Source: Bacteroidales bacterium
GTDB taxonomy: Bacteria; Bacteroidota; Bacteroidia; Bacteroidales; UBA10428
Direction of reading: 5' to 3'
NCBI GenBank assembly: GCA_016938235.1
Contig: JAFGVA010000058.1
Location: 62,001-126,000 of the forward strand
Length of the DNA stretch: 64,000 nucleotides
Shown here: piece by piece, positions 44,893 to 54,420 of the stretch
How the letters are laid out: each line of letters starts with the position of its first letter
How positions within the stretch are numbered: the stretch's first letter is position 1
The notes under the pieces: generated by a model
The model's database searches: none
What the model was told of the DNA's origin: nothing
Seen by the model: only the letters and a program-made list of their open reading frames with translations
Translations under genes and position numbers: made by a program

Positions 44893-46113
44893 ATGGAAAA
44901 GTTAATTGAACGCTTTTTAAAATACGTAAAAATAGAGACCTCATCGGACGAGAATTCCAAAGACTGTCCAAGTACACCAATGCAAATGGATTTTCAGAAG
45001 ATGCTTGTAGAAGAATTAAAAGAAATTGGTCTGGAAGAAATTGACCTGGATGAGAAAGGATATCTAATGGCAACTTTGCCTGCAAATACCGACAAGCTTG
45101 TACCGGTTATAGGTTTTGTTGCCCACGTTGATACAAGTCCGGATTTTAGTGCAAAAAAGGTAAATCCTCAAATTCAGGTTTATAAAGGGAAATCGCTGGT
45201 TTTAAATGAAAAGAAAAATATTACACTTGGTGCCCGTGAATTCCCATCGCTTGTAAATTACCTCAACGAAGAACTAATTACCACAGACGGAACAACACTG
45301 CTCGGAGCAGATGATAAAGCCGGAATTGCAGAAATTATCACCGCCATGGAAATGCTTAAACAAAATCCGGAAATAAAACATGGCAGGATAAGAATCTGTT
45401 TTACGCCTGATGAAGAAATTGGCCGTGGTGCCGACCATTTCGATGTAAATAAATTTGGAGCAAACTTTGCTTACACACTCGATGGTGGTCAGATTGGCGA
45501 ACTTGAGTTTGAAAATTTCAATGCTGCAAGTGCAAAAATTACCATCCAGGGACTAAATGTTCACCCGGGTACGGCTAAAAACCGCATGAAAAATTCGATG
45601 CGCATAGGCATGGAGTTAAACGGAATGCTTCCTGCTAACGAAAGACCCGAATTTACTGATGATTACGAGGGATTTTATCATTTAACGGAGTTTACAGGTA
45701 CAGTTGATTATACCAAAATGAGTTACATTATTCGCGATCATGATAAAGAAAAATTTTCGCAAAAAAAAGAACTTATGATTAAGATTGTTGACCACCTGAA
45801 TATCAAATATGGCACAGGAACTGTTAAGCTCATAATGTTCGATCAGTACTATAACATGCGCGAAAAAATCGAACCTGTAATGCATATTGTTAATCTGGCA
45901 CAGAAAGCCATGGAGCAGGTTGGGGTTAAACCAAAGATTAAACCAATTCGTGGCGGCACCGATGGTTCAAGACTATCTTATATGGGGCTTCCGTGTCCGA
46001 ATATTTTTGCCGGGGGTCATAATTTTCACAGCCGTTATGAATACATTCCAACCAATTCTATGAAAAAAGCAGTTGATGTCATTATGAAAATTGCTGAACT
46101 GAATGCACAATAG
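44893..46113 (+). CDS. pepT: Peptidase T (tripeptide aminopeptidase)
   Basis: 406 residues from the ATG at 44893 ([16 protein letters not shown]). The longer frame from 44818 overlaps the lplA coding start and has no family counterpart. Zn-dependent M20 peptidase: metal ligands in [35 protein letters not shown] and the late [13 protein letters not shown]. Releases N-terminal residues from tripeptides in the cytosol. Followed by a strong bidirectional hairpin. Confidence 0.96.
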   Translation: MEKLIERFLKYVKIETSSDENSKDCPSTPMQMDFQKMLVEELKEIGLEEIDLDEKGYLMATLPANTDKLVPVIGFVAHVDTSPDFSAKKVNPQIQVYKGKSLVLNEKKNITLGAREFPSLVNYLNEELITTDGTTLLGADDKAGIAEIITAMEMLKQNPEIKHGRIRICFTPDEEIGRGADHFDVNKFGANFAYTLDGGQIGELEFENFNAASAKITIQGLNVHPGTAKNRMKNSMRIGMELNGMLPANERPEFTDDYEGFYHLTEFTGTVDYTKMSYIIRDHDKEKFSQKKELMIKIVDHLNIKYGTGTVKLIMFDQYYNMREKIEPVMHIVNLAQKAMEQVGVKPKIKPIRGGTDGSRLSYMGLPCPNIFAGGHNFHSRYEYIPTNSMKKAVDVIMKIAELNAQ

Positions 46114-46121
46114 AAATTATA

Positions 46122-46165
46122 TATAAAGAGGAATACAATTTTATTAATTAGGTATTCCTCTTATA
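46122..46165. terminator. Bidirectional terminator hairpin
   Basis: Arms TATAAAGAGGAATAC / GTATTCCTCTTATA (one bulge) with a 15-base loop are flanked by A/T stretches, between the converging pepT and MORN-protein genes. Confidence 0.7.
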
Positions 46166-46205
46166 ACTATACGCCCGATTTGCTGTTCAAATCCATTAGT
46201 AGGTT

Positions 46206-47519
46206 TTATTTATTAATTCTCTTTAATTGGTCAAAGAAACTTAGATAGTCTACATCATATAAATTGCTATCGAATTTTAACCAAATATAAAAACCCTGAT
46301 CAGAATCCAGTCTATCGACCATTAATAAGCATGCTACTACCATACCATCAAGAGTGCCTGAAATCATATATTCAATGTAATCGGGATTATCTTCAATTTT
46401 TTCAGGGCCATATAACAACTCAATCTGGTTATTTCTTGCCCATCTTAAAATATCATTCAACCGATCAATGTCGGAGTAAATTGTAAGCGTTCTGGGATAA
46501 ATTGAATAAAACAAAGTACCATTATCTGCTGAAAATATATTTTTGTCACTTGCACTGACTACCAAATCATTGGGAATGGAATAGGACATATTATATAATA
46601 TCCAGTTGTATTCGACAAGGTTTTTTTTAGTTTCCTCAGCCAAATAATAATTAACAAGCTCTTCTGCCAGTCTTTCAGCCTCAGATTTATTAATTGTTTC
46701 GGGATTCGAGTTCCCGTAATAAACCCCGGCCACCCAGTTTCCTTCTGATATCGAACCATTGCAATAGGTCATGGCTCCGGATCCATCAGGCAACTCATTT
46801 TTAAGATCCCCATTGTACTTTCTTCCGTCTTTATATACAAGTAAACCATAGTTAGGCAAATCATCTCTGTAAGTGCCTTTGAAATACAGATAGTCACTGT
46901 TCGAATTATATATTTGCAATCCAGCGCCCGATCGGTTGTTATTTATCCAAAAGCCTCTGTAAATGGTTCCGCTGGGAAAAATATTTGTTCCGTATCCATT
47001 TCTGGAGTTATTAATAAAACTTCCGGAATATTGTTCTCCAGTCATTAGAAGGAAAACACCTTCTCCGTTTTCACAATTACCCGAAACACAGGCATCTTCA
47101 TATATTCTTGATGACTCATCAAAAACATTATTTGTATAGCGTCCTATATTTTTTGTTCCATTGGCATTAATGTTTAAACCGAAACCATTTCTTTTATGAT
47201 TGTACCATTGACCAATATAGGTTTCACCGTTTGTCCACTTGTGTTGACCGTAACCACTCATGAGATTTGACGAGAATTCTCCTATGTAGATATTTCCGGT
47301 ATTAAAATAATAGATACCGAAACCATTCAGGTATCCTTTTGAAAATTCTCCTAAATATTTATTTCCTTTAAACTCATCTTCCTCCCAGGTATAAATGCCA
47401 AAAGAATCCTGACAATCACCGCATGAGCAAGGGCTGTCTGCAACAAAATCTGCCTGAGCAAACGAATTTGAGCTGCAAAACAGTACGGTTAGCACTTTCA
47501 GAAGTGTGTATTTTTTCAT
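46206..47519 (-). CDS. Exported MORN-repeat protein
   Basis: 437 residues from the ATG at 47519, where a signal peptide begins (MKKYTLLKVLTVLFCSSNSF); the frame extends 28 codons further with no signal. A Cys cluster (CSCGDC) after cleavage is followed by about eight MORN-type hairpin repeats (YLGEFSKGYLNGFG, YIGEFSSNLMSGYG, YSGSFINNSRNGYG and others, about 40-275). A C-terminal alpha/beta domain of about 150 residues is unrecognised. MORN repeats mediate protein or membrane contacts; no enzyme motif is seen. Expressed from the 230-bp spacer upstream. Confidence 0.8.
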   Translation of the reverse strand: MKKYTLLKVLTVLFCSSNSFAQADFVADSPCSCGDCQDSFGIYTWEEDEFKGNKYLGEFSKGYLNGFGIYYFNTGNIYIGEFSSNLMSGYGQHKWTNGETYIGQWYNHKRNGFGLNINANGTKNIGRYTNNVFDESSRIYEDACVSGNCENGEGVFLLMTGEQYSGSFINNSRNGYGTNIFPSGTIYRGFWINNNRSGAGLQIYNSNSDYLYFKGTYRDDLPNYGLLVYKDGRKYNGDLKNELPDGSGAMTYCNGSISEGNWVAGVYYGNSNPETINKSEAERLAEELVNYYLAEETKKNLVEYNWILYNMSYSIPNDLVVSASDKNIFSADNGTLFYSIYPRTLTIYSDIDRLNDILRWARNNQIELLYGPEKIEDNPDYIEYMISGTLDGMVVACLLMVDRLDSDQGFYIWLKFDSNLYDVDYLSFFDQLKRINK

Positions 47520-47834
47520 GTAATTTTTATTTGGTTGATTAATATTATTTAATGGATGTAAATGTAGGTATATGCATAATGGGTGATTCATTCTGAATAG
47601 CAACTTTTATATATAGCTCAAAAAGCCTGACAGACAGGGTATTTATCATGACCATTATGTATTTATTAAAGGTAGGCTGAAAAATAATATATAAACAAAA
47701 TGCTTTGTAACTTAAAGATTCCTTTGTATATTTCTTTGTTTCAACTTTTACCTCATATCACACGAGGGTAAACACTTAATAAACAAGAATATATAAAAAA
47801 GTTTGCTTTAAAATCTGAGCAACCGGGGTTACAA

Positions 47835-49799
47835 CTAAAACTTTAAAATAGTCTGAAACTTAACACCATTCTTATTTACTGTTTCCTTGTCAAAGTATTC
47901 AGTATGCTCATACTTAAACCACAGGGAAAATGTTTTATTAAGGTTGTGCTGGTATAAGATATATGCTCTCCAACCATTCCCATAATATGCAGGAACTGAA
48001 AAACCATATAATACATCGTTTTCATAAGCATAAATTCTTGCGCTATAATCAGGAACAGTAAAGAATGCATACCGGGCAGTTATTTTATGCTTTGAATCGG
48101 GTTTAAAATTTACATCCTGAAAAAGGAGGTAACCATTTGAATTTGAAATACTCGTAACATTACCTTTACACCATTCAAATCTTGTTTTCATGTTTAGTTT
48201 TTCAGAAAGCATATAGCTGGCCTGAAGTTTTAAGTTTTCTCTTTCTTCTGGCATTAAAGAATTTGTAGGCTGTTCTGGCTGGCTGAAGTTTTTCATTTTT
48301 GCTTTCAACCTGTATTTTATTTCGATTTTCAATGCCTGCGTAGGTTGGTAAATGAGTTTATAATCATAATGGTATCCTCTGGCAATTCCATCGGCGGTGT
48401 AGCTTAGCCAGGGTGATGTAAAGCGATCGGTAAATGCTGAAATCTGAAAGCCTTTTGGCAGGCTCCAATTCATGCCAATAAATATGCCTTCTTCGTTTTG
48501 AACTTTGCCCGTTTCGGAGAATGCACCCGGATAAGGAGTGTAATATGCTGCGGGGTAATACCTGTAAACCACACCAATATTCAGCGCAGATACCGGCATA
48601 AAATTAATACCATTAACCGAGGCAGCATGTTGGTTCTGGACAGCGGTTTCGCCATAAACTTGTATTTGCTGCAAAAGCAGAGAATAATCGGCTGACCAGC
48701 CAAGATAGTTGGTGCCAAAGAAGCTTTTAGTTTTGTAAGGTTCAAAAGATTGCAAAACAGGTAAATTGTAGTGCATTCCCAGGGAGTTTAGTCCAAGCTG
48801 CATGTTACTGGTTTTGAATTTCAGGCTTGTTCCGTATGTTATTTCATTAAAAGAGTTTTTGTTTTCCAGTTCACTGGCTGTCCGATGGTAGCCGGTATTA
48901 TAAATTGTTGATAAGCCTGTTTCGCCGTTTACGGTATCAATATTACCGTCACGGTTTTGCATGGATGAAAAAACTGTAAGACTTATATTCTTATATTTTA
49001 AAACACAAGCCGCGCCACGTAAAAAGTTAAATTCATTTTTTGAAGTGTTCGATAACAGTGTCGGACTTTTTTTTCTTAGGCTGCCTGTTTCCGAAGTCTT
49101 ACCCGGTGAAAAACCGTTCCAGATTAATAAACCCTGGCCCAGCCTTATTCTGTATTCGCCCAAAACAATTTTATCTGTATATTTTAGTTCCGAAATCTCC
49201 ACAAAACCTGAATAATGGTCGAACCCATAATTGTTTAATGGCTCGTTCAAATCGTTTTCAGCTAAAATCCCGGCATTTATATGCCTGTTAAGCTTATAGA
49301 TATACCTCGTATACATCTCGGGCAAATGAACATCATAATTGTCTGGAGAACTTGTTCTGTATCCGGTTCGAAGTAAAAGCTCGCCTGAAGAATTTTTTAG
49401 TTCAGGCTTAAAAGAAAAACTGTCTGCAAGGTTTTTTGGCCCAATATAAACAAAGGGCTGAATTTTAATGACCAAATCTTCGTTGAAACCGAATATGTAG
49501 CTTAATTCATAAACCGAAATTATTTGACCCATTTTTTTTCTGTAATCCAACAAAGAACGAATCTGAAAATCATTCAGTAAATAAAGTCTGGAAAGTTCTT
49601 CGGCACTGGTTGCGTTCAGATTTATAGGATATTGACTAAAATATTCCAGTTCCTGAACGAGGGATTCAACATCTATTTCTTCTTCGGCACTGAAAATTTG
49701 ATCTTCAATCAATTGTTCAATAACAGTTTGTGCGGGATTTTGTGCATGCAAAAGCGAAGTCACCATAAACAGACATGATATAAATAGCTGTTTTATCAT
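47835..49799 (-). CDS. Helix-hairpin-helix/outer-membrane beta-barrel protein
   Basis: 654-residue exported protein. After a signal peptide (about 1-19, ending LLHAQ) comes a ComEA-like double helix-hairpin-helix region (about 45-115, INLNATSAEELSRLYLLNDF and YELSYIFGFNEDLVIKIQPF). The remaining 530 residues are strand-rich and end in a barrel-like VKFQTILKF. Such HHH-barrel proteins are widespread in Bacteroidota without a known role. Its start overlaps the stop of the PorV-like gene by 4 bp, so the two proteins are translationally coupled and probably act together in the outer membrane. Confidence 0.78.
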   Translation of the reverse strand: MIKQLFISCLFMVTSLLHAQNPAQTVIEQLIEDQIFSAEEEIDVESLVQELEYFSQYPINLNATSAEELSRLYLLNDFQIRSLLDYRKKMGQIISVYELSYIFGFNEDLVIKIQPFVYIGPKNLADSFSFKPELKNSSGELLLRTGYRTSSPDNYDVHLPEMYTRYIYKLNRHINAGILAENDLNEPLNNYGFDHYSGFVEISELKYTDKIVLGEYRIRLGQGLLIWNGFSPGKTSETGSLRKKSPTLLSNTSKNEFNFLRGAACVLKYKNISLTVFSSMQNRDGNIDTVNGETGLSTIYNTGYHRTASELENKNSFNEITYGTSLKFKTSNMQLGLNSLGMHYNLPVLQSFEPYKTKSFFGTNYLGWSADYSLLLQQIQVYGETAVQNQHAASVNGINFMPVSALNIGVVYRYYPAAYYTPYPGAFSETGKVQNEEGIFIGMNWSLPKGFQISAFTDRFTSPWLSYTADGIARGYHYDYKLIYQPTQALKIEIKYRLKAKMKNFSQPEQPTNSLMPEERENLKLQASYMLSEKLNMKTRFEWCKGNVTSISNSNGYLLFQDVNFKPDSKHKITARYAFFTVPDYSARIYAYENDVLYGFSVPAYYGNGWRAYILYQHNLNKTFSLWFKYEHTEYFDKETVNKNGVKFQTILKF

Positions 49800-50647
49800 T
49801 TTTTATTTCCGAGACTAATTTGAACACTTATGCCTGAAGAAAAACCCAGAACTGGATGTTTCATAAAAGCTATATCGGCGTTGATTTTCGCCAGGTTGTA
49901 GCCTATTCCGAAGGTATAGCTCATAAGGGCGTTTGTTGAAATACCCAGTCTGAGAGCCAGGTGTTTTATTGGTATAATCTCGGCTCCGGCACTAAATTCT
50001 GCGGGTTCATTTTTGTTTATTTTAACCTGCGAAGTCAGAACAAAAAGTTTATCGGTGTAGGCTGCACCTGCTGCCATAAAACAAGAAAGTTCTTCATCGG
50101 GAAAAGGTTTAACCGATGAGTTGCTGATATTATAGGCATGCACTCCAACAGATACTCTTTCGGTTGCCTGTACAAGCATACCTATTTCACCCAGTAAAGC
50201 ATAGGCATGGCCGTATTCATCGGGAAGTCTGGCAGATAAATAGTCAAAGGAGATTCCGGCATTTATTCGATCGCCAAGCACATGCGAATAACACATGGTG
50301 TATTGTTGTTTGTTAAAGCGGCTGTTCCCGAAATAGCTTGCTGAGATTCCACCAGTTCCCTTAACCGACACCGGAATGATTGCCGAGAGTGATGATGTAT
50401 TTAACTCCGGAAGCATATACCTGTTATTGCTGGAGAGCATAAAGGAGGGCGAACTCATCCCGGCTATGCCGGCAGGATTTAAAAGAACAATACCACTATG
50501 ATACAAAGCAATGGTGGAGTTTGCTAATGCGGAATTCCTTGCGTTTGTTGGAGAAATGAAGTCAGAAGCCGAAAGCGTATAAACACAAAAGAGTCCTAAA
50601 AAAAATAGTTTACAACAAATTTTGTTGCAAAATACTGCGCATAACAT
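49796..50647 (-). CDS. PorV/PorQ-like outer-membrane protein
   Basis: 283-residue predicted outer-membrane barrel: signal peptide (about 1-27), then ISPTNARNSALANSTIAL and IVLLNPAGIAGM, the N-terminal pattern of PorV/PorQ/FadL-like barrels. Amphipathic strands follow to a terminal GISVQISLG. PorV/PorQ act with the type IX secretion machinery, and the window encodes T9SS cargo, but this is a generic relative and its role is unproven. It is the upstream partner of the HHH-barrel gene. Confidence 0.72.
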   Translation of the reverse strand: MLCAVFCNKICCKLFFLGLFCVYTLSASDFISPTNARNSALANSTIALYHSGIVLLNPAGIAGMSSPSFMLSSNNRYMLPELNTSSLSAIIPVSVKGTGGISASYFGNSRFNKQQYTMCYSHVLGDRINAGISFDYLSARLPDEYGHAYALLGEIGMLVQATERVSVGVHAYNISNSSVKPFPDEELSCFMAAGAAYTDKLFVLTSQVKINKNEPAEFSAGAEIIPIKHLALRLGISTNALMSYTFGIGYNLAKINADIAFMKHPVLGFSSGISVQISLGNKK

Positions 50648-50749
50648 AGTATTGGTATGATATGGATTAACAGCTGAGAAGATACAAAAAATCCCGCAAA
50701 ATATTTTATTTACATATTGCGGGAATTGTATTTATTTCGAATTCTGATT

Positions 50750-51256
50750 CTAATTTGTCTTGAAGTCGTATTTTACCTCCTTTAGTTCTTCATTGGCTTT
50801 TACAATTTTCTTTTTTAAGCTTGATTTGAATTCAGCTAATTTTGCTGACAACTCTTTATCGGCGGTAGCCATAATCTGGGCTGCCAGAATAGCTGCATTT
50901 TGTGCACCATCTATTCCAACAGTAGCTACCGGAATTCCGGGAGGCATTTGCACAATTGCCAGTAAAGCATCCAAACCATCGAGGCTGGCTTTAATAGGCA
51001 CTCCAATTACAGGTATTTTAACCATGGAGGCGATAACGCCAGGAAGGTGCGCAGCCATGCCCGCAGCTGCTATTATTACCTGTATACCTCTCGATTCAGC
51101 ATTTTTAGCAAATTCTTCTACTTCGGAAGGAGTTCGGTGTGCCGAAAGTGCATTAATTTCGAAAGGAATTTGCATCTCGTTCAGAAAGTCGGCAGCTTTT
51201 TTCATAACCGGAAGATCGGACGTACTGCCCATGATAATACTAACTTTTGGATTCAT
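50750..51256 (-). CDS. purE: N5-carboxyaminoimidazole ribonucleotide mutase
   Basis: Class I PurE, 168 residues, rearranging N5-CAIR to CAIR in de novo purine synthesis. Motifs: IIMGSTSDLPVMKKA, LSAHRTP (catalytic His) and AAAGMAAHLPGVIASM. The C-terminal 15 residues are Lys/Glu-rich and slightly longer than usual. Monocistronic with a -7 box 35 bp upstream; divergent from the hpt-adk genes, which also belong to purine metabolism. Confidence 0.96.
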   Translation of the reverse strand: MNPKVSIIMGSTSDLPVMKKAADFLNEMQIPFEINALSAHRTPSEVEEFAKNAESRGIQVIIAAAGMAAHLPGVIASMVKIPVIGVPIKASLDGLDALLAIVQMPPGIPVATVGIDGAQNAAILAAQIMATADKELSAKLAEFKSSLKKKIVKANEELKEVKYDFKTN

Positions 51257-51290
51257 ATAACTTATTTTATGTTGACGTATTTACTGTTTG

Positions 51291-51298
51291 CAAAGGTA
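51291..51298 (-). promoter_or_regulatory. -7 box for purE
   Basis: TACCTTTG on the minus strand matches TAnnTTTG, 35 bp before the purE ATG. Confidence 0.45.
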
Positions 51299-51496
51299 CT
51301 AAGATATTTTAAGTTGAACTTTATAAATAAGTCCGTCAAAGCTATTTTGTTCGAAATGCAATTCTTTTTTTATTATGCATTGGGCGAAATATTTAAAAAT
51401 ATACTGGGCGGTTTATAGCTTATTATTTTTATTTTAGCACTTACTTTGTATCATACTATAAGTTATTATTCATTGTAAACTATTTCAATATTGTAA

Positions 51497-52033
51497 ATGA
51501 AGACTATTCAGATTCTGGATAAAAAATTTAGTATCAGTATTCCTGCAAGTGAGATTCAATTAAAAATTGAGGAGCTGGCTGAACAATTGAATTCTGAATT
51601 GCATGAAAAAGCTGTAGTTTTTGTGGTTATTCTGAATGGAGCTTTTATGTTTGCCAGTGATTTATACAAACTTGTAACACTCGACAGCAGAATTTCTTTC
51701 CTGAAACTGGCTTCTTATTCCGGCACTTCATCTTCGGGACAGGTTAAACAGCTTATTGGGCTTAATGAATCTTTAAAAGATAAAACGGTTGTAATTCTTG
51801 AAGATATAATTGACACCGGGGTAACACTTGACAGTATATTAAAACAACTCAAAGGATTTGAGCCTGCCGAAATTAAAATTGCTACTTTATTGCATAAACC
51901 GGATGCTTATACCTTCAAACATAAGATTGATTACATTGGATTTAGTATACCAAACGATTTTATTGTTGGATATGGGCTCGATTATGATGGTTTTGGCAGA
52001 AATCTCGACAGCATTTACACCGTAATTGATTAA
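51497..52033 (+). CDS. hpt: Hypoxanthine phosphoribosyltransferase
   Basis: 178-residue purine-salvage enzyme that makes IMP/GMP from hypoxanthine/guanine and PRPP. The PRPP-binding motif VVILEDIIDTGVTL and the early VVILNGAFMFASDL loop are present, as is the flexible-loop region LASYSGTSSSGQV. Shares a transcript with adk, 17 bp downstream, and probably obgE. Divergent purE makes this a small purine cluster. Confidence 0.94.
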   Translation: MKTIQILDKKFSISIPASEIQLKIEELAEQLNSELHEKAVVFVVILNGAFMFASDLYKLVTLDSRISFLKLASYSGTSSSGQVKQLIGLNESLKDKTVVILEDIIDTGVTLDSILKQLKGFEPAEIKIATLLHKPDAYTFKHKIDYIGFSIPNDFIVGYGLDYDGFGRNLDSIYTVID

Positions 52034-52050
52034 ACCTAAAAGATATAGCT

Positions 52051-52623
52051 ATGTTGAATATTGTACTTTTTGGTCCTCCCGGTGCGGGAAAGGGAACACA
52101 GGCAGAAAAATTAATTGAAAAATATAATCTTGTTCACCTTTCAACAGGTGATATTTTAAGAGCTGAACTAAAGGCTGAAACTGAACTTGGAAAAGAAGCT
52201 AAAAAATTCATGGAAAAGGGAGAATTGGTTCCTGATTCAGTTGTCATTGGTATGATTGTAGCAAAGATTGATGCCAATCCCAATGCCAAAGGATTTATTT
52301 TCGACGGATTTCCAAGAACAACGGCACAGGCTGAGGCTCTTGACGAGGTGCTGAACAAGAAAGGAACACCTATATCCATTATGTTGGCTCTGTTTGTTGA
52401 TGACGATGAACTTATAAAGAGATTACTATTAAGAGGCAAGGATTCAGGTCGCGCCGATGACCAGGACCAGTCAATTATCGAGAACCGGATTAAGGTTTAT
52501 AATAAAGACACAGCCCCTGTAATCGATTTTTACGATGATAAAAACAAATATAAAGCAATTGATGGTGTAGGTAGCATAGACGAAATTTTTTTCCGTTTAT
52601 GTGAAGCTATTGATTCTGTTTAA
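52051..52623 (+). CDS. adk: Adenylate kinase
   Basis: 190-residue short-LID adenylate kinase (2 ADP to ATP + AMP). P-loop GPPGAGKGTQA at 7-17, AMP-binding LSTGDILRAE and FDGFPRTTAQAE, and a LID reduced to RGKDSGRADDQ, so no zinc finger. It follows hpt by 17 bp. A 172-bp repeat-bearing spacer separates it from obgE. Confidence 0.97.
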   Translation: MLNIVLFGPPGAGKGTQAEKLIEKYNLVHLSTGDILRAELKAETELGKEAKKFMEKGELVPDSVVIGMIVAKIDANPNAKGFIFDGFPRTTAQAEALDEVLNKKGTPISIMLALFVDDDELIKRLLLRGKDSGRADDQDQSIIENRIKVYNKDTAPVIDFYDDKNKYKAIDGVGSIDEIFFRLCEAIDSV

Positions 52624-52633
52624 TATTTAATTT

Positions 52634-52780
52634 CCTGGCGCGCGTTTGTAACGCGTGTCGATTTATTTAATAAACTGGCTTCGATTCTGCTCAAGGAGAC
52701 TGTCAGGTTGAGTGTAGTCGAACCCTGAATTTACAAACAATACTGGCGCGTCCCGATAGTTATAGGAACCTCGCTTGCAG
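52634..52780. repeat. Composite intergenic repeat region between adk and obgE
   Basis: Three elements are packed together. A GC-rich palindromic stretch (CTGGCGCGCGTTTGTAACGC, 52635-52654) comes first. Next is an imperfect inverted repeat TTCGATTCTGCTCAA / TTGAGTGTAGTCGAA (52680-52694 / 52708-52722). Then comes a second CTGGCGCG start at 52743. The base composition is strikingly GC-richer than the surroundings. The TTCGA...CTCAA and GGCGCGCGTTTGTAACGCGT patterns resemble dispersed intergenic repeats of Bacteroidota. Confidence 0.5.
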
Positions 52781-52795
52781 TGATAAAAAATAAAT

Positions 52796-53785
52796 ATGGC
52801 AAGTTCAAACTTTGTTGACTACATTAAAATATTCTGCCGATCAGGGCGCGGAGGTCCGGGATCTACACATCTTCGCAGGGAGAAATTTGTCCCTAAAGGT
52901 GGCCCCGATGGTGGTGATGGCGGACGAGGCGGCCATATCATTCTTAAAGGAAACCGAAACCTTTGGACACTTTTACACCTCAGGTATAAGAAGCATATTT
53001 TTGCTGGCCACGGAGCATCGGGCGGTGGTGCCCTTAAAACAGGTTCCGATGGAGAAGATGTTATTATTGAGGTTCCACTCGGAACCGTAGTGAGAGAAAT
53101 GGAGACCGAAGAGTTTATCATGGAAATTACCGGGCACGATGAGGAGAAAATTCTGCTGAAGGGAGGCAGGGGAGGTCTAGGGAACAATCATTTTAAAACC
53201 CCAACAAACCAAACTCCACGGTATTCCCAGCCGGGAGAACCGGAAACAGAAGCATGGTTTACCCTTGAGCTTAAAGTTCTGGCAGATGTTGGTCTTGTAG
53301 GTTTTCCCAATGCAGGTAAATCAACTCTTTTGTCGGTAGTTTCTGCCGCAAAGCCTGAAATTGCAAATTATCCGTTTACAACTCTTGTACCTAACCTTGG
53401 TATTGTATCGTACCGCGATAACCACTCGTTTGTAATGGCCGATATACCGGGTATAATTGAAGGTGCTGCCGAGGGTAAAGGATTAGGAACACGATTTTTG
53501 CGACATATCGAAAGAAATTCAACCCTTTTATTCATGGTACCTGCCGATGCTGAAGATATTGCCAATGAGTACCGTATACTTTTAAAAGAACTGGAAAAGT
53601 ACAATCCCGAATTACTTGATAAGAAAAGAGTGCTTGCCATTACAAAATGCGATTTGCTTGACGAGGAGCTTATGAAAGAAGTTGAAAAAGATTTACCGGC
53701 CATTCCCTATACTTTTATCTCATCGGTTACAAACTTCAATATTCAGAAGTTGAAGGATTTGTTGTGGGAAGAGTTGAAAAGCTAA
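52796..53785 (+). CDS. obgE: GTPase Obg
   Basis: 329-residue ribosome-associated GTPase. The Gly-rich Obg domain (1-158, [11 protein letters not shown] and [13 protein letters not shown]) precedes the G domain: G1 GFPNAGKST (169-177), G3 [10 protein letters not shown]4 TKCD. There is no OCT domain, as usual in this phylum. It functions in 50S assembly and stress control. Its last 19 codons and stop (from 53726) are repeated, with mutations, at 56275-56334, beyond an intervening sigma/FecR/TonB cassette. Confidence 0.97.
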   Translation: MASSNFVDYIKIFCRSGRGGPGSTHLRREKFVPKGGPDGGDGGRGGHIILKGNRNLWTLLHLRYKKHIFAGHGASGGGALKTGSDGEDVIIEVPLGTVVREMETEEFIMEITGHDEEKILLKGGRGGLGNNHFKTPTNQTPRYSQPGEPETEAWFTLELKVLADVGLVGFPNAGKSTLLSVVSAAKPEIANYPFTTLVPNLGIVSYRDNHSFVMADIPGIIEGAAEGKGLGTRFLRHIERNSTLLFMVPADAEDIANEYRILLKELEKYNPELLDKKRVLAITKCDLLDEELMKEVEKDLPAIPYTFISSVTNFNIQKLKDLLWEELKS

Positions 53786-53880
53786 AAAAATCTTTCATTT
53801 TGTAAGGGATATGATTTTGGGGTGAGTCCTTGTAAAAAAAGAATAATATCTTGGACCAAATTAGAAATCCTCGAATCCTG

Positions 53881-54420
53881 ATGCAAAAAGCTGAATACCT
53901 TGCTGGAATTAGCGAAGATTTATTCAACGAAATCTATATTAAGTATTTTATAAAGCTCTGTCGGTTCGCCTATTTCTTCCTTAACTCAAAGGAGATGGCC
54001 GAAGAGACTGTTCAGGATTTCTTCTCAAACCTTTGGCAAAAAAGAGAAAATATTCGTATCGAGGGTAGTCTGGAAACCTATCTTTTTATTTCAATCCGAA
54101 ATGCGGCATATTCAAAATACAAAAAAAAGCAGAGGCTTGTTCAAACAGAACAGGCATATAATAGTAACGAATCGTCCAATCCAATTCTGAACAAGGAAGC
54201 TTTTGTGCGACGGTTAAACGATTCGCTTTTAAAGCTGCCTGTCAAATGCAGAATCGTATACAGCCTGAAGTTTCTTGAAGGGCTTACATACGAAGAGATT
54301 GCACAATTTCTTGAACTCTCGGTAAAAACCGTTGAAACTCAAATTTACCGTGCCTTAAAAAAGCTCCGTAAGGAACTTGCTCCATACAAACTGGAATTTT
54401 ATAATACCGATGAGCTATGA
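53881..54420 (+). CDS. ECF RNA polymerase sigma factor (cassette 1)
   Basis: Group IV sigma factor, 179 residues from the ATG at 53881 (a TTG at 53851 could add ten). Region 2 is about 15-80 (FNEIYIKYFIKLCRFAYFFL, AEETVQDFFSNLWQ), and region 4 is about 115-170 with LEGLTYEEIAQFLELSVKTV. It belongs to the FecI-like/RpoE-Bacteroidetes type. The following FecR gene overlaps by 4 bp, indicating a coupled sigma/anti-sigma pair. No GTTAC-N15-CGTC site was found upstream of it. Confidence 0.93.
   Translation: MQKAEYLAGISEDLFNEIYIKYFIKLCRFAYFFLNSKEMAEETVQDFFSNLWQKRENIRIEGSLETYLFISIRNAAYSKYKKKQRLVQTEQAYNSNESSNPILNKEAFVRRLNDSLLKLPVKCRIVYSLKFLEGLTYEEIAQFLELSVKTVETQIYRALKKLRKELAPYKLEFYNTDEL

Noticed and set aside
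47604-47834. Possible RNA gene or small ORF between the HHH-barrel and MORN genes
   Set aside because: Only a weak TTTACCTC/GAGGGTAAA hairpin without a U-tract; no coding frame or known RNA pattern was seen.
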